64,000 nt of DNA from Chrysophaeum taylorii (Eukaryota > Sar > Pelagophyceae > Pelagomonadales > Pelagomonadaceae): assembly GCA_029834535.1 (NCBI GenBank), contig JAQMWT010000677.1, positions 1-64,000 of the forward strand, in the 5' to 3' direction. A program made the translations under genes and the position numbers. Within the stretch, counting starts at the first letter, position 1. Each line of letters begins with the position of its first letter. The notes below the pieces were generated by a model that saw nothing but the letters and a program-made list of their open reading frames with translations, searched no databases and was not told where the DNA came from. Of this stretch, positions 29,052 to 39,303 are shown piece by piece.

Positions 29052-29962
29052 CAGCAGTGCCGGTGGGGCGCCTCGCCCACGAGGACCGGGTGTGGCACGT
29101 CACCTGGAGCCGGGACGGCCTTCTCCTCGCGACCTGCAGCGAGAGGTGCGTCCGGATCTGGCAGCAGCAGCAGCAGGGTGGTGCGTGGGTCGAGGCGTGC
29201 CAGCTCGAGGAGGTCCACGATCGCACGGTCCGGTGCGTGTCGTGGTCGCCCTGCGGCCGTTTCCTCGCCGCCGTCAGCTTCGACGCGACCTGCACGGTGT
29301 GGCGGACGATAGACTTCGACCTCGTCGCGACCCTCGAGGGCCACGAGAACGAGGTCAAGGCCTGCGCGTGGAACGCCAACGCCACCCTGATCGCGACCTG
29401 CGGCCGCGACAAGACCGTCTGGCTCTGGGAGGTCGAGGACTTCGAGTTGCTGACGGTTCTGCACGGCCATTCCGCCGACGTCAAGGCGCTCGCCTTCGAA
29501 CCCGAGACCGACGCCCTCGCCTCGGCCTCCTACGACGCCACCATCAAGATCTGGGAGGACGACGGCGACGACTGGGCCTGTCGAGGAACCCTCGAGGGCC
29601 ACACCTCCACCGTCTGGGACTGCCGATTCCTCGATTCGAACCGTCTCGCGAGCTGCGGCGCCGATCGCCGCGTCCTCGTCTGGCACAACAATGATGGGGC
29701 ATGGACGGTCGTCTCGCGCTTCGACGACCTCCACGCCCGACCCATATATTCCATCGACGCCACCTCGGCCGGCCTCGTCGCGACCGCCGGGGGCGACAAC
29801 GCCCTCGCCTTCCTGGACGCCGAAACCCGCCTTCTTCTCTTCCGCGTCCCGAGAGCCCACGACGGCGACCTCAACTGCGTCCGCTTCCACCCCAAGGACC
29901 CCACTCTTCTCGCCACCGCCTCCGACGATGCGACGGTCCTCGTCTGGCGTCTGGTCTCCTAG
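29042..29962 (+). CDS. CIAO1: CIAO1/Cia1 WD40 protein of cytosolic iron-sulfur assembly
   Basis: From the ATG at 29042 the product has 306 residues and forms seven WD40 repeats, the usual CIAO1 length. Blocks typical of CIAO1 are RVWHVTWSRDGLLLATCSE, the TVRCVSWSPCGRFLAAVSFD stretch, ATLEGHENEVKACAWN, GRDKTVWLWEVEDFE, SASYDATIKIWEDDGDDW and GTLEGHTSTVWDC. CIAO1 is part of the cytosolic targeting complex that delivers Fe-S clusters to nuclear and cytosolic proteins. The frame is open upstream to 28925, but that region overlaps the TMTC-like gene antisense and lacks WD40 similarity. Single exon. It ends 91 bp from the 3' end of the PABPN1-like gene. Confidence 0.92.
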   Translation: MPSSAVPVGRLAHEDRVWHVTWSRDGLLLATCSERCVRIWQQQQQGGAWVEACQLEEVHDRTVRCVSWSPCGRFLAAVSFDATCTVWRTIDFDLVATLEGHENEVKACAWNANATLIATCGRDKTVWLWEVEDFELLTVLHGHSADVKALAFEPETDALASASYDATIKIWEDDGDDWACRGTLEGHTSTVWDCRFLDSNRLASCGADRRVLVWHNNDGAWTVVSRFDDLHARPIYSIDATSAGLVATAGGDNALAFLDAETRLLLFRVPRAHDGDLNCVRFHPKDPTLLATASDDATVLVWRLVS

Positions 29963-30053
29963 ATGATAATATAAAAAAGCCGAAGAAGAAGAAGAAAAAA
30001 AAAAGAACGTAAGGGTCGTCGCGTGATGATTGAAGAATTCGCTCGTCTTGGGT

Positions 30054-30668
30054 TTAGTAGGGTCGGTATCCGCGGCGACCGCGATAGTAGCCCCGACCGT
30101 AGCCGCGAAAGCCTCCCCTCCCGCGGCCGCGATACCCACCAAAGCGGCCTCTGCCCCGGCCTCTCCCGGGAACGTTGGTCCGCTTGGCCGAGACCTTGAG
30201 CTGGCGGCCCTTGAATATAGAGTTGTCCAAGAGGACCGCATTGGCGACGGAATCCTTGTCCTCGAACTCGACGTAGGCGTAGCCCTTTGATTTTCCGGTG
30301 AATTTGTCGCACAGAATCGTGACGCGGTTTATAGTCCCGCAGCTCGAAAAGTGAGATTGAAGTTCTTCTGGCGTTGCGTCGTAGTCAACCTGCCCCACAT
30401 AAATCGACGTCTCGTCCGCGCTCTTCTCCTGGGACTCGTCCTGGAGCTGCTGCTGCATCGCTTTCAACTTTGCGGCCTCGTCCTCCATCTCCTGGACCTT
30501 CCGCTTCATCTCCTCCAACTCGGGGTCCACCGTCGCCGGCACCTCCTCCTCCACGTACTCACCTCCCTCGTCCTCGCCCACCTCCTCCCCCACGCCCTCC
30601 GCCTCCTCCTCCACGGCCGCCGGGCCCTGCTGCTGTTCCTCGCTCTGCTCCTCCACACCCTCCAACAT
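30054..30668 (-). CDS. PABPN1: Nuclear poly(A)-binding protein 2-like (PABPN1) RRM protein
   Basis: The 204-residue product has an acidic Glu/Gln-rich N-terminus, a coiled coil (about 48-78; [20 protein letters not shown]), one RRM (about 88-165) and a Gly/Arg-rich tail ([19 protein letters not shown]). The RRM has RNP2 as SIYVGQVDY and RNP1 as SKGYAYVEF. This order and size are those of PABPN1, which binds growing poly(A) tails in the nucleus and stimulates poly(A) polymerase. Arginines in the tail are probable methylation sites. Single exon, minus strand, tail to tail with CIAO1. Confidence 0.9.
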   Translation of the reverse strand: MLEGVEEQSEEQQQGPAAVEEEAEGVGEEVGEDEGGEYVEEEVPATVDPELEEMKRKVQEMEDEAAKLKAMQQQLQDESQEKSADETSIYVGQVDYDATPEELQSHFSSCGTINRVTILCDKFTGKSKGYAYVEFEDKDSVANAVLLDNSIFKGRQLKVSAKRTNVPGRGRGRGRFGGYRGRGRGGFRGYGRGYYRGRRGYRPY

Positions 30669-31057
30669 AATAATAATACCAGCGAACGGCGGTTAGTTTT
30701 GCTCAGAAAAGACTGGTCCGTTCTATTTTCGGCGACGCGAGACGTCATGTCTCCTAACGGACGACCGTCCGTGCCCCTGCGATCTCAGACAAACTATACG
30801 AGGCAACCCAGCCTGTCCGAGGATGCAACCACCGACAATCATTACCGCCGGGATGCCCACCATCTCAGCCTACGTACGCCCCATGCGCTCGGCTGGCCTA
30901 TAGTCAGTTCGGTTCGTTAGTTAGATGCCCACCATCTCTATCTTCGACGACGTCGTCGTCGTCGAAAAGAACACTGACGACGACAACAACAACAACAACA
31001 ACACCACGCCGTTCTCCGCGCATCATACGCATGCGCTTCACGGCCTCGACGCGCAAA

Positions 31058-31089
<32 letters not shown>

Positions 31090-31961
31090 ATAGGGCGGGG
31101 CACAGCTTTTTTTTGAAAACTTAACACACACTTTTCGGCTCGAGAGTCCACTGAAAGCCAAACGAACAGCAGCAGAAGGCCTGGATCCGGGTAGACGGTC
31201 AAGATCTCGAGGCCCGGAAAATAGGAGGACGCGACCAAGCAGCCAGCGCGCGCGGCGAGAGCCCGTTGCGAGCCGACGAGAGGGGCGGCTTGGGGTCAAT
31301 ACCATTTAATACACTCCCGTCCAAGGACGGTATTACGAAGTCGCCGCTCTTAGGACCTTTATGAGCGCATCGTAAATAATGAGCGCGCGAATTCGCTGTG
31401 GTATATGGCGAAGACGAACCGTCTCGATTGATGGAACACACTGCTTCTTCGACTACGTGTCGCGTTCGCAGGCTACCCCAAGCGCCGCAGGAACATCGCC
31501 CGCTCCGAGCTCACCGAAGAACGGGCGGAAGCGCCGCCATACGTCGCGCCGACCTTGAACGATATCTCCGAGTTTCTCGAGCCCATCACCGAAGGCCTGA
31601 TCCCCCGACTTCTTCGAACGACTCTGGTGCTGCGACTGTGCACCCCAAAAGCGTGCGTGCGCGCGTGCGCGAAACCAAGAACAAGAAGCTGGTTGCCTTC
31701 TTCCTTATATAATGACTACTTCTCTGGATATGTGTTTGCTGCTGCAGGACGCCTCGTCACTCACAACAATCATGGATCTCGCCCACACCTCTTTTCATCG
31801 AAGGGCGCCGCCTGCCCTTCTCGCCACCCTCCTCGATATGCCTCCCCACGCGTGACGTGCTCGGCGCGCAAACACTTCCTGCAAACCCCGATACTTTCTT
31901 TCTTGACTCCGTCTGACGGGCTCCGTCGCAAAGATGAGCCACTATACACTAAAAGAGCGAC
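30669..31961. other. Gene-poor spacer with simple repeats and a LINE-tail match
   Basis: About 1.3 kb without a gene I can support. Trinucleotide tracts of CGT/ACA type lie at 30945-31000 and 31058-31090. A stretch at about 30870-30915 matches the end of the LINE A family. The frame around 31470-31730 (with ELTEERAEAPPYVAPTLNDI) is open but has no recognisable domain. Confidence 0.5.
30865..30918 (+). repeat. Short LINE 3' tail-like sequence
   Basis: The sequence around GCCTACGTACGCCCCATGC and GGCTGGCCTATAGTCAGTT matches the plus-oriented tail at 63020-63062 and, reversed, the end of the LINE copies at 1646-1690 and 58015. No RT coding sequence accompanies it. Confidence 0.55.
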
Positions 31962-32699
31962 TCAACGATTGCTCTTGGTGGCGTGGAGGATGTAGTTGGG
32001 GGTGAGACCGGGCACGAAGGGCCCGAGCCAGGCGCGGTGAAGGCCGAGAGGGCCCCAGACGAAGTGGAGGGCGGCGACATCCTTGACAGCGAGGCCCGCG
32101 CGGCCAAGCATCACGGCGACCTCGTCGGGGGGCAGGAACTTGGTCCAATCGTGCGTCCCGCGCGGCAAGATCCCGAAGATCTTCTCGGCCGCCACGACGC
32201 CGACAGCCCACGACAGCCACGTCCGATCGAGCGTCGACAAAAAGACGTCGCGCTTCGCGAGCCGACCCAGCGTCCGCACGAACAGTGCGGCGTCGGCAAC
32301 ATGCTCGATGACCTCGAGGGCGCACACCACGTCGAATTCGCGACCTTCCAGATGCTCCGCTTCGCCTACGATGAGCTCGACGTCATCGTTGGACGACGCC
32401 GCCGCCGCCGCCGCAATCGCGCTGGAAGACGCGTCGATCCCCGTCACGTGCGCGCCGCGCTTCGCGAGGGCCCTCGACAGCAGCCCGCCTCCGCAACCCA
32501 CGTCCAGCACGCTCGCACCGTCAACCGACGTCCGATCTGCAATGAATGCGACGCGGTGGGGGTTGAGCGCGTGCAACGGCGCAGCGCCGCCGCCACCCTT
32601 TGTGTCGCCCCAGCGAAACCTATCGAACTTGGCGACCTCGGCATCGTCCCGCGTGCTCAGCAGTCGACGCCGCACGCGCCTCAATAAAGGACCGGACAT
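31962..32699 (-). CDS. COQ3: COQ3/UbiG-type ubiquinone O-methyltransferase
   Basis: The 245-residue product has a short Arg-rich, presumably mitochondrial N-terminus (MSGPLLRRVRRRLLST). It then follows UbiG/COQ3: AEVAKFDRFRWGDTKGG, LHALNPHRVAFI, the SAM-binding motif SVLDVGCGGGLLSRALA, GAHVTGIDASSSAI, FDVVCALEVIEHV and FLSTLDRTWLSW. The C-terminal HDWTKFLPPDEVAVML is also characteristic. The enzyme catalyses the two O-methylation steps of coenzyme Q synthesis at the mitochondrial inner membrane. The length matches bacterial UbiG plus a short presequence. Single exon with an ATG at 32699. Confidence 0.92.
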   Translation of the reverse strand: MSGPLLRRVRRRLLSTRDDAEVAKFDRFRWGDTKGGGGAAPLHALNPHRVAFIADRTSVDGASVLDVGCGGGLLSRALAKRGAHVTGIDASSSAIAAAAAASSNDDVELIVGEAEHLEGREFDVVCALEVIEHVADAALFVRTLGRLAKRDVFLSTLDRTWLSWAVGVVAAEKIFGILPRGTHDWTKFLPPDEVAVMLGRAGLAVKDVAALHFVWGPLGLHRAWLGPFVPGLTPNYILHATKSNR

Positions 32700-33024
32700 G
32701 GTGCCCTTTCTTAATTAGGAAAACCCTCCCTCTGTCTTTAAATGTCGACTGCTAAGAGGGGGGGGTGTGTGTGGGTGTGTGTGGCTCCCTCTGTCTCTGA
32801 AACACAAAGTCTCGCCTATAGGGAAGAAGAAAAGTTCGCGAACAACAAGGTGACGCAGGGGGGGGTCTTTTTTCGTGTCTCGTCAAGCACAGAGGCGTGA
32901 GTCCCCCGGCAGGCGCCGCTCCCCGAGGAAAGTGGAAGCGGGGGTCCAAAAGTAGAGCCATTGGGGCGCGGTGACGACAACCCCCCCCCCCGAGAACTTC
33001 TTAATTCAGAAGAGGGCGATGATG
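32700..33024. other. Spacer with GT/G-rich low complexity
   Basis: It lies upstream of COQ3 and downstream of the PDZ-like gene. A G-run and GT tract are at about 32755-32785. The 25-nt neighbourhood of GTCGACTGCTAAGAGG at 32745 also occurs near 62480 with a similar G-run. No gene is seen. Confidence 0.5.
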
Positions 33025-33942
33025 TCAGGCGAGGACGCAGTCGTGGTTGTAGGCGGCCTTGATGTCGGCGCTGGTCTGCTCGCGGAGGCGCGCGATGGCG
33101 GCGCGGACGGAAGGTCTCGCGTTGGCGGGCGCGAGTCTGTTGAACCAGACTCGGACGAGCTTGTAGACGAGGGTGTTCTCGCCGCCGGTGCGATGGCGAG
33201 TGTGGTCGAGGTGCTTGATGGAGCCGTCGCAGGTGATGGTCTCGACGTTGATATACTCGAGTTGCGAGGTGACGAGGAAGTGGTTAGCGCGGTCGACGAG
33301 GTGCTGGACTTTCTCGTAGGTGCCGGTCTTCTTGCAGAGGCGGGGGCAAAACTGGACGTAGGAGAGATCGACGCCGCGGACGACGGGAGTGTCGAAGGTG
33401 AGGGTGTAAAAGGGCTGCCGCCGAGCCCGGTCGTACACGTAGCGGGCTTCCTCCCAAGTCATGCCGGAGACGTCGACGTCCTCGACGGCGAGAAGCTCGG
33501 CGCCGACGGCGACCTCGCCGAGGAGCGTGGAGCTCGGACGGATGTCGGAGATGCGGGGGGGTCGGCTCGAGACCAAAAAACTTACGTTGAGGAGCTGGGC
33601 GCCCGCAACGAAGAGAGACTTCTTGACAGTCTGTTCGCTCCCTGGTCTCGAGACGCGGAACTTGAGGCGACGCGGCCTGTCTGCGCGCGCGCGCAGCACG
33701 GCCTCAATCTCGGCGTTGCTCAGCACGGTCACGCGCGCCCCGTCGATCTCGAGCAAGACCATGCCTGCGTAGCACACGTCGCCAAGCGGCGAATCGCGTG
33801 CAACGTCGCGTATGAGACCGGATTCCTCGTCCTCGAATTCCAGTCCGAGCGACCCCCGCGGCACCGCAATCTCCATCAGTTCCACGTCGACGGCCGACGC
33901 TTCCACTGCCTCGGAGATCACCTCGACGAGGCCGTCGGCCAT
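33025..33942 (-). CDS. Protein with two PDZ-like domains, unknown function
   Basis: From the ATG at 33942 the product has 305 residues; an in-frame ATG at 34032 would add 30 basic residues. Residues about 15-100 look like a PDZ domain (VPRGSLGLEFEDEESGLIRD, then GMVLLEIDGARVTVLSNAEI). A second PDZ-like segment covers about 105-185 (ISDIRPSSTLLGEVAVGAEL, then LLAVEDVDVSGMTWEEA). The remaining 110 residues contain no domain I recognise. PDZ domains bind C-terminal tails or lipids, so a scaffold or membrane-adaptor role is possible. Single exon. The reading frame is well supported by its length and composition. Confidence 0.7.
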   Translation of the reverse strand: MADGLVEVISEAVEASAVDVELMEIAVPRGSLGLEFEDEESGLIRDVARDSPLGDVCYAGMVLLEIDGARVTVLSNAEIEAVLRARADRPRRLKFRVSRPGSEQTVKKSLFVAGAQLLNVSFLVSSRPPRISDIRPSSTLLGEVAVGAELLAVEDVDVSGMTWEEARYVYDRARRQPFYTLTFDTPVVRGVDLSYVQFCPRLCKKTGTYEKVQHLVDRANHFLVTSQLEYINVETITCDGSIKHLDHTRHRTGGENTLVYKLVRVWFNRLAPANARPSVRAAIARLREQTSADIKAAYNHDCVLA

Positions 33943-34032
33943 AGGGCCACCAAAAGTCGAGATACCCCCGAGATACACGCAAGTTGCCTTTTTCCTGCGG
34001 TGCGCCGCCTGCGACTCTCGTCGGCGAGTCAT

Positions 34033-34596
34033 TAATATCCTGATCAAATGATCTCTCGTGCTGCTGCGACGACGACGGCTCTCGCCCCCGCCCCAAAGAG
34101 GCGTCGTCCGTGGTCGTTGATGATATTTTTTGGCCGGACCCGCGGGCACACACACCTCGCGCGCGAGCATCTCATCATGCTGCTCGCTCTGGCCTGGTTA
34201 TGGCCGACAGGTGACAACACCAGGTCGGTCATAACTTGTTGTTGTTGAAATACAACCAAGAAAATAGCAACTCATCGGGAGCGCCGGCGGCGGCACATCA
34301 TCCGCGCTCTCGTATTTCTTGCTTTTTTCACGAATCTCTCGAGCGCCGGCGAAGCGGAGGCGCTAAAACCTACGTACCACGACCATCCAGGCTGAATGAT
34401 AGCAACAATTATAACTGATCGCGGCGAAACCGGCCGGAGCCGCGCGAAAAATACGGGCGCCGTAGGACAGAGGCAACGAAGCGACTCGCTCGTAGCACCG
34501 CGTTCACTCGTACAACAAACGACGGCCGGGCTTTTCGCGTACGCGCGCGCACGCGCACACACGGAGGGGAAAACACAACGAACACATACTAGGTGC
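34033..34596. other. Intergenic spacer upstream of the PDZ-like gene
   Basis: About 560 bp between two minus-strand genes. It should hold the PDZ-like gene promoter and the channel gene 3' UTR. I see no additional gene or repeat. Confidence 0.5.
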
Positions 34597-35976
34597 CTAC
34601 GTTTCTACCGAACCGCATTTTCCCGCGAGGGCAGCAATGATACCAGCCATATCGTCGAGTTGCTTTTGCATGGCGTCGAGCTTGGCGTGGACGGCGCTCC
34701 TAGCCGAGCTTTCTCGGTCGTTCATTTGGCTGAGAGACGTGAGGAGCCGGTCCTGGACCGCTGCTTGCTGGCGCAAGAGCGTCCTCGTGGAACCGAGACG
34801 CGAGACCCCGTCGCGTTCGAGGGGTGGCGGAACGAAGGCGTCGTCGCGGGTCGTGATCCCGCGGTTGTTGGTCGCGGGGTCCTCGAGAACCACGTGGTCG
34901 TCGTCGTCTTCGGGCTCATCCTCGACCATCTTTTCGAGGAGGACGGCGACAACGACGTTGATGAGGACGATCGCGCAGATGAGGACGAAGGAGATGAAAT
35001 ATAGCGCGGAGACGGGGCTGAGTTCGAGGAGCGGCCTGCCGATCGCTTCGGACCACGAGTCACCGGTGAGGACCTGAAAGAGCGTGTAGAGTGACTTGAG
35101 AAAATTGCCAAAATATTCGTGGCCAAAGGTGTAGGTCGCGCGGCACTCCTGGAGCATGCCGTACCCTGGTTTGACTTGCTTCGTACAGAGTCGCGGCGGA
35201 GGGACCTCAGTATGGATGTCGAACTGCGACTTGTCGAGCGCGTTGCAGGCGTAGGGCCCGCCCTGGGCGGCGCAGGGCATCTGGGCGAAGAACTGGTACC
35301 CCAGAATAGCGTAGATACACATGACGAGGAGCAAGATGAAGAACGCGTTGACGACGCCCGGCATCGCCTTGCCGAGGCTCACGACGATCTTGTTGAGCGA
35401 CTTGACGCGCTTGAAGAGGCGAAAGACCCGGAACGCTCGCATCATGCGCAGGAGCCCCAGAGGGCTGTTGGGATCGAGGAGCCCGACGACGTCGACGGTC
35501 GTCACCAATACGACGACAAAGTCAAACACGTTCCACCCCGAGCTCCAGAACCTGTAAAACCAGCTCGAGTACATGTTGAGCAGCAACTCTGCCCAAAAGA
35601 CCCAAAAAAAGAATTGCTCGAGCCTGCGGAAAACTCTGACTTCGGTCCTAGCCGTCTTTGGGTTGACGGCGACCTGTGCTTCGACGATGTTCGCGAGAAA
35701 GTTGGACGCAATCAGAACAGCCACGAAAACCTGTGAATACAGGTGCGTGTAGAGCCAATTGGCTTCCTTCTGGTACTTCCAGAAGCAAACCGGCTCCTCG
35801 GTCGGCGCCGTCTCGACGTTGAGCTTTTCTGGAGAGTCAACGAGGGGCGCGATGGCGGCAGCCTTAAGGCTGCGACTCGACATCCGTTCCAGCAGCCCGT
35901 GCAGGCCGAATCGCGCATCCTCCTTGGGCCTGCATTGCGACTTGCGTCGGTTCATCGCCACTGCCGCCGACGCCAT
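34597..35976 (-). CDS. Single-domain voltage-gated cation channel
   Basis: The product has 459 residues from the ATG at 35976. It has one set of six membrane helices (about 95-365). The S4 voltage sensor is LLRMMRAFRVFRLFKRVKSL, with five regularly spaced basic residues. A long Cys-containing turret follows S5. The pore helix and filter read SLYTLFQVLTGDSWSEAIGR, so the filter core is T-G-D-S-W, and S6 ends in ICAIVLINVVVAVLLEKMV. After S6 come an acidic stretch and a coiled coil (about 415-450) suited to tetramer assembly. One-domain channels of this kind are known as BacNav in bacteria and EukCat in algae. The acidic filter residue suggests Na+ and/or Ca2+ conduction at the plasma membrane; selectivity is inferred. 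Its start is 98 bp from the divergent GAF gene. Confidence 0.9.
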   Translation of the reverse strand: MASAAVAMNRRKSQCRPKEDARFGLHGLLERMSSRSLKAAAIAPLVDSPEKLNVETAPTEEPVCFWKYQKEANWLYTHLYSQVFVAVLIASNFLANIVEAQVAVNPKTARTEVRVFRRLEQFFFWVFWAELLLNMYSSWFYRFWSSGWNVFDFVVVLVTTVDVVGLLDPNSPLGLLRMMRAFRVFRLFKRVKSLNKIVVSLGKAMPGVVNAFFILLLVMCIYAILGYQFFAQMPCAAQGGPYACNALDKSQFDIHTEVPPPRLCTKQVKPGYGMLQECRATYTFGHEYFGNFLKSLYTLFQVLTGDSWSEAIGRPLLELSPVSALYFISFVLICAIVLINVVVAVLLEKMVEDEPEDDDDHVVLEDPATNNRGITTRDDAFVPPPLERDGVSRLGSTRTLLRQQAAVQDRLLTSLSQMNDRESSARSAVHAKLDAMQKQLDDMAGIIAALAGKCGSVET

Positions 35977-36074
35977 CGTCGTCGTTAACGCATGCAAACC
36001 ACTATCTAAAAGTAGGTGACGTCATTGGGAAACTACTAACTAAAAAAAAAAAAATCCTAGGGTCTTCTCGTAGG

Positions 36075-38034
36075 ATGTCTCACACCTTTCAGCAGCAGCA
36101 GCAGCAGCAGCGCGAGTCGTTGTCGCGGAAAGTGGGCGGGGCGACGCTCGATCAGATGTATCCGCTCGACGTCCAAAAGTTGGCACAGCGCAAGGCACCT
36201 AAGAGCTCTCTCGACGTCGACGCCGTGGCACGGTTTGCATTGCGAAGCCTGCGCTTCGCTGTGGGTGCCGACGTTGCGACCGTCTATTGCTGGCACGCCG
36301 GTTTCAATAGGCTTCTCCCTCGCTGGAGTACCGACAACCCTCGGTGGGCGCGGTGCGGGATTGAGTGCCGCGACGCAGCCGTCGTCGAGTGTTTTTTCGG
36401 GGGTGCTCCCATCAACCTCGCCAACGTCAGGTACTGGTGAGTGCTCTACTTCCGTCTCGCCTTGGCAAATCGGCGCCGCCTTTCCTTTCGTCGTCGTTTG
36501 TTTGGGGGGACTCCCAATCTACCTCACCAATTCTTCAGGTGTCGCAATCAACACTTCGATTTCCCGGAGATCGACGACCGCGCCGAGTACTTCTCCAAGA
36601 CCACGGTGTGCGTGCCCCTCCTGCTCGCGGAGCCAACGACCGCTCGGGGCAAGCAAAAAAAAGGCCGCGCCTCGCTCGGCGTGCTCCAGCTGACCAATCG
36701 CCTCGAAGCCAAGATACTCGTTTCCGCGATAAACCAGGCCGGCCTCGTCCGCGACGAGTCGTTCGCGAAAAAGAAAATCCGCTCCTTCAGCAGCCAAGAC
36801 ACGATGCTCGCACACGCCGTCGCCGCCGAGCTCGCAGTACTCATCCAAGTCAACCCACATTGCGGTGATTCCAGCATCTGGCATTCCGACGACGAGTCTC
36901 TCTCGGCCGCAACGACGCGCACCTTTTCTTCGTCTTCTAGGGTCAAGAAGAAGACGAAGAAGATGGACGAAAACTACGACAAGGCTATTGTATGCATTCT
37001 GCGTCGCTCTTGGGACCCTTCCTTCGCGAAGCAATCGGAGGCCGCCCGCCTCGACGCCGAAGACCTGCGAGCCTACCGCCTCGAAGTCCTTCACCATCGC
37101 CTCGCGATTCTTGCGGGTATCACCCGCGCGCTCGTCGCCTTCCACCGCGCACTCCCGAAACGAGCCCCGCACGCGCTCTGGAGATACTTGCCCGTCATGA
37201 GCGTCGAGCAGCCCGTCGGGAGCGTCGAGCCCGTCGCGAGCGTAGTAACGCCCGTAACGAGCGTTGAAGTCGACCTTGTCCTCGGAGAAAATATGACCCG
37301 GCAAAGGCCCGCGGTCGTCGTCGACAGGGAGCGACAACGGCGGGTTGTCGGCGATATCCACGCATTTGCCTCGAAGCGGAAAAAATCCGCTCCGTGGTAC
37401 GAAGCTTACGCGACGACGGGCGGCGACGCGCGCGTTCAGGGCTCGATGGTCAGTATCGCACCACTCGCGGGATATCGACGATGTCTACAGGTGCGAGCCG
37501 TGCAGCCCGACGCCATCGAGTTCGTCGCACCCATGATCACGTCGAGTGCGTCCAAAACAAAACAAAACAAAACAAAACAAAAAACGACGCTCGTCGTAAT
37601 ATCCGGTCTGTTCTTTAGGCTTCCATAGCGCGCCGGCGCTTAAAGGAGCATCGACAATCAGCGCACCTTCGGATACTTCGTCAGCGTGGTCGCTCGAAGA
37701 GAGAAACACTCCACGCATATTTTCGCCTGCGTTGCCGTCTTCGTCGCCGCGAAGTGACCTCAACCGGAGAAGCCGTCACCGTTCTCTTATCTCACCACAT
37801 TCTAGGGACGACAATCATCACCTCAACGACGACAACAAGGAAGTGTTGGGCCTCGCTCATTCTGCCGTCATTTTCCCCTCCTTCGTGGCGTTGGACAAAC
37901 CCGCGAGCGGTGCCTGGAAGAGCAGAATATCGCGCTCCGCGAATCACACGGACCACAAACACTGGGTCTTCGACATTCCTACGGCGGCGAGTGTTTTAAA
38001 CGATACGCGCGTCACGAGCTCCTCCTACGCATAA
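36075..38034 (+). CDS. GAF-domain protein (three exons)
   Basis: Exons 36075-36436, 36539-37545 and 37619-38034 join in one frame to 594 residues. Intron 1 (102 nt) starts GTGAGT and ends TTCAG; intron 2 (73 nt) starts GTGCGT and ends TTTAG and contains an AAAAC pentamer tract. The N-terminal part (about 45-265) is a GAF domain, split by intron 1: VARFALRSLRFAVGADVATV, then YFSKTTVCVPLLLAE, SLGVLQLTNR and AHAVAAELAVLIQ. Such domains bind cyclic nucleotides or other small ligands in signalling proteins. A second folded region is likely around 280-450 and the C-terminus is Ser-rich. No catalytic domain is recognised. A CAG tract codes for Gln7 near the start. Confidence 0.75.
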
Positions 38035-38374
38035 TAAAGAGAGATGGCGTCGTATGAGTAGCCCGAAAATGAAATGAAATGAAAGGAAATGAAATGAAAT
38101 AAAATGAGGGTCCAATACTTCTTCAACTGTCGACAAGCGATGCCCGATCGCTCAAAGCGAGTTCGCTCGCGTTCTCAACGGCCCCGACCTCGGACGTCGA
38201 CGAGTCGGTCGCTGGAATATTTGAACGCCACCCGTTGGTTGGCACGCGCCAATGAAGTGAGTGGCATTCGAACGCTTTTTGAGCGCTCAAAAGAAAACCG
38301 TAGTAACCCTACCTGAAATTCGGCTCCTTGCTGCAAGTTGACGAACGTCGGCGCGTCGAGCAATCAGTCAAAAA

Positions 38375-39181
38375 ATGCGGTGGCTAGCGCCGAGTCGCGT
38401 GGCAATGATAATCTTGACGGTGGGCTCGAGTCGAGCGCTCGTGGTGACGACGCGGCCGCGCCTCAAGCGACGGCGGTGCACGCAGTTCGCCGCGGCCAAG
38501 GGCGGGAGCACGCGATGGCGCGCGTTGCGGTGGTACGATGATTGTCTCGCTCGCGCGCCGATCCGCACCAAGATGGCGAGTAGCGGCTTGGTGTCGGCTG
38601 TCGGCGACGGCCTCGCGCAACTCATCTCGTCGACGCCGCCCGACCTCAAGCGCACCGCCGCGTGGACCTTGTGCGGGGCGTTGTATTTCGCGCCCTTCTT
38701 GCACTTCTGGTACAACATGCTCGCGCGATTGGAGCGGCACGTGCAAGAGAGGTACGGCGCCTCGAAGACCGTGACGGTCCTGGGGCAACTCGTGCTCAAT
38801 CAAACGGTTGGTGCCGCGACTATAAACTTTTTCTTCTGTTTTGTCTTCCAGTTCGTGTTTTTGGCGCTCGACTTCGACCACACCTTGGCGCCGGGGGTTG
38901 CGGTCGCGAGAGCTGTCGACACCGTCCGACGCACCTTTCTCTCGATCATGCTCGCAAACTGGCTCGTCTGGCCCCTCCCGTCGCTCGTCAATCTCGTGTG
39001 CGTCGTCGAAAAATAAAATTTGCCGTCCCTCACGCTCGCAGCGCGCAGGTTTGTGCCGCTGCAGTACCGCGTCCTCTTCAACAACGGCGTCGCCCTCGTC
39101 TGGAAGTGCATCCTCTCCCTCATCACCGCGAGGCACCACCACCACCACCACGTGGGTATTTCGTCGCCGTCATCATCATAA
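38375..39181 (+). CDS. Mpv17/PMP22-family membrane protein (two exons)
   Basis: Exons 38375-38997 and 39049-39181 give 251 residues. The intron (51 nt, GTGCGT...GCGCAG) restores the Mpv17 C-terminal motif, read across the junction as SLVNLVFVPLQYRVLFNNGV then ALVWKCILSLI. Earlier family features are WYDDCLARAPIRTKMASSG, GDGLAQLI, RTAAWTLCGALYFAPFLHFW and WLVWPLPSLVN. Mpv17 proteins have four membrane helices and sit in the inner mitochondrial membrane, peroxisomes or plastids, where they influence metabolite flux. The N-terminus (MRWLAPSRVAMIILTVGSSR then RPRLKRRR) could be an organelle leader. The last residues include His6 encoded by a CAC tract. Confidence 0.88.
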
Positions 39182-39303
39182 TACGCATTCTTCTTCGAGT
39201 CTTTTTTTTTTTGCCGGCGTAATATAATATTGTCATAATACGGCGGGCGCGGGAAGCACGCGGGCGTAATAATAATAATAATAATACTATGATCGGCGGT
39301 ATA

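Noticed and set aside
31398-31995. Plus-strand frames between PABPN1 and COQ3
   Set aside because: One stretch (ELTEERAEAPPYVAPTLNDI) looks protein-like, but no start, domain or partner exon could be identified.
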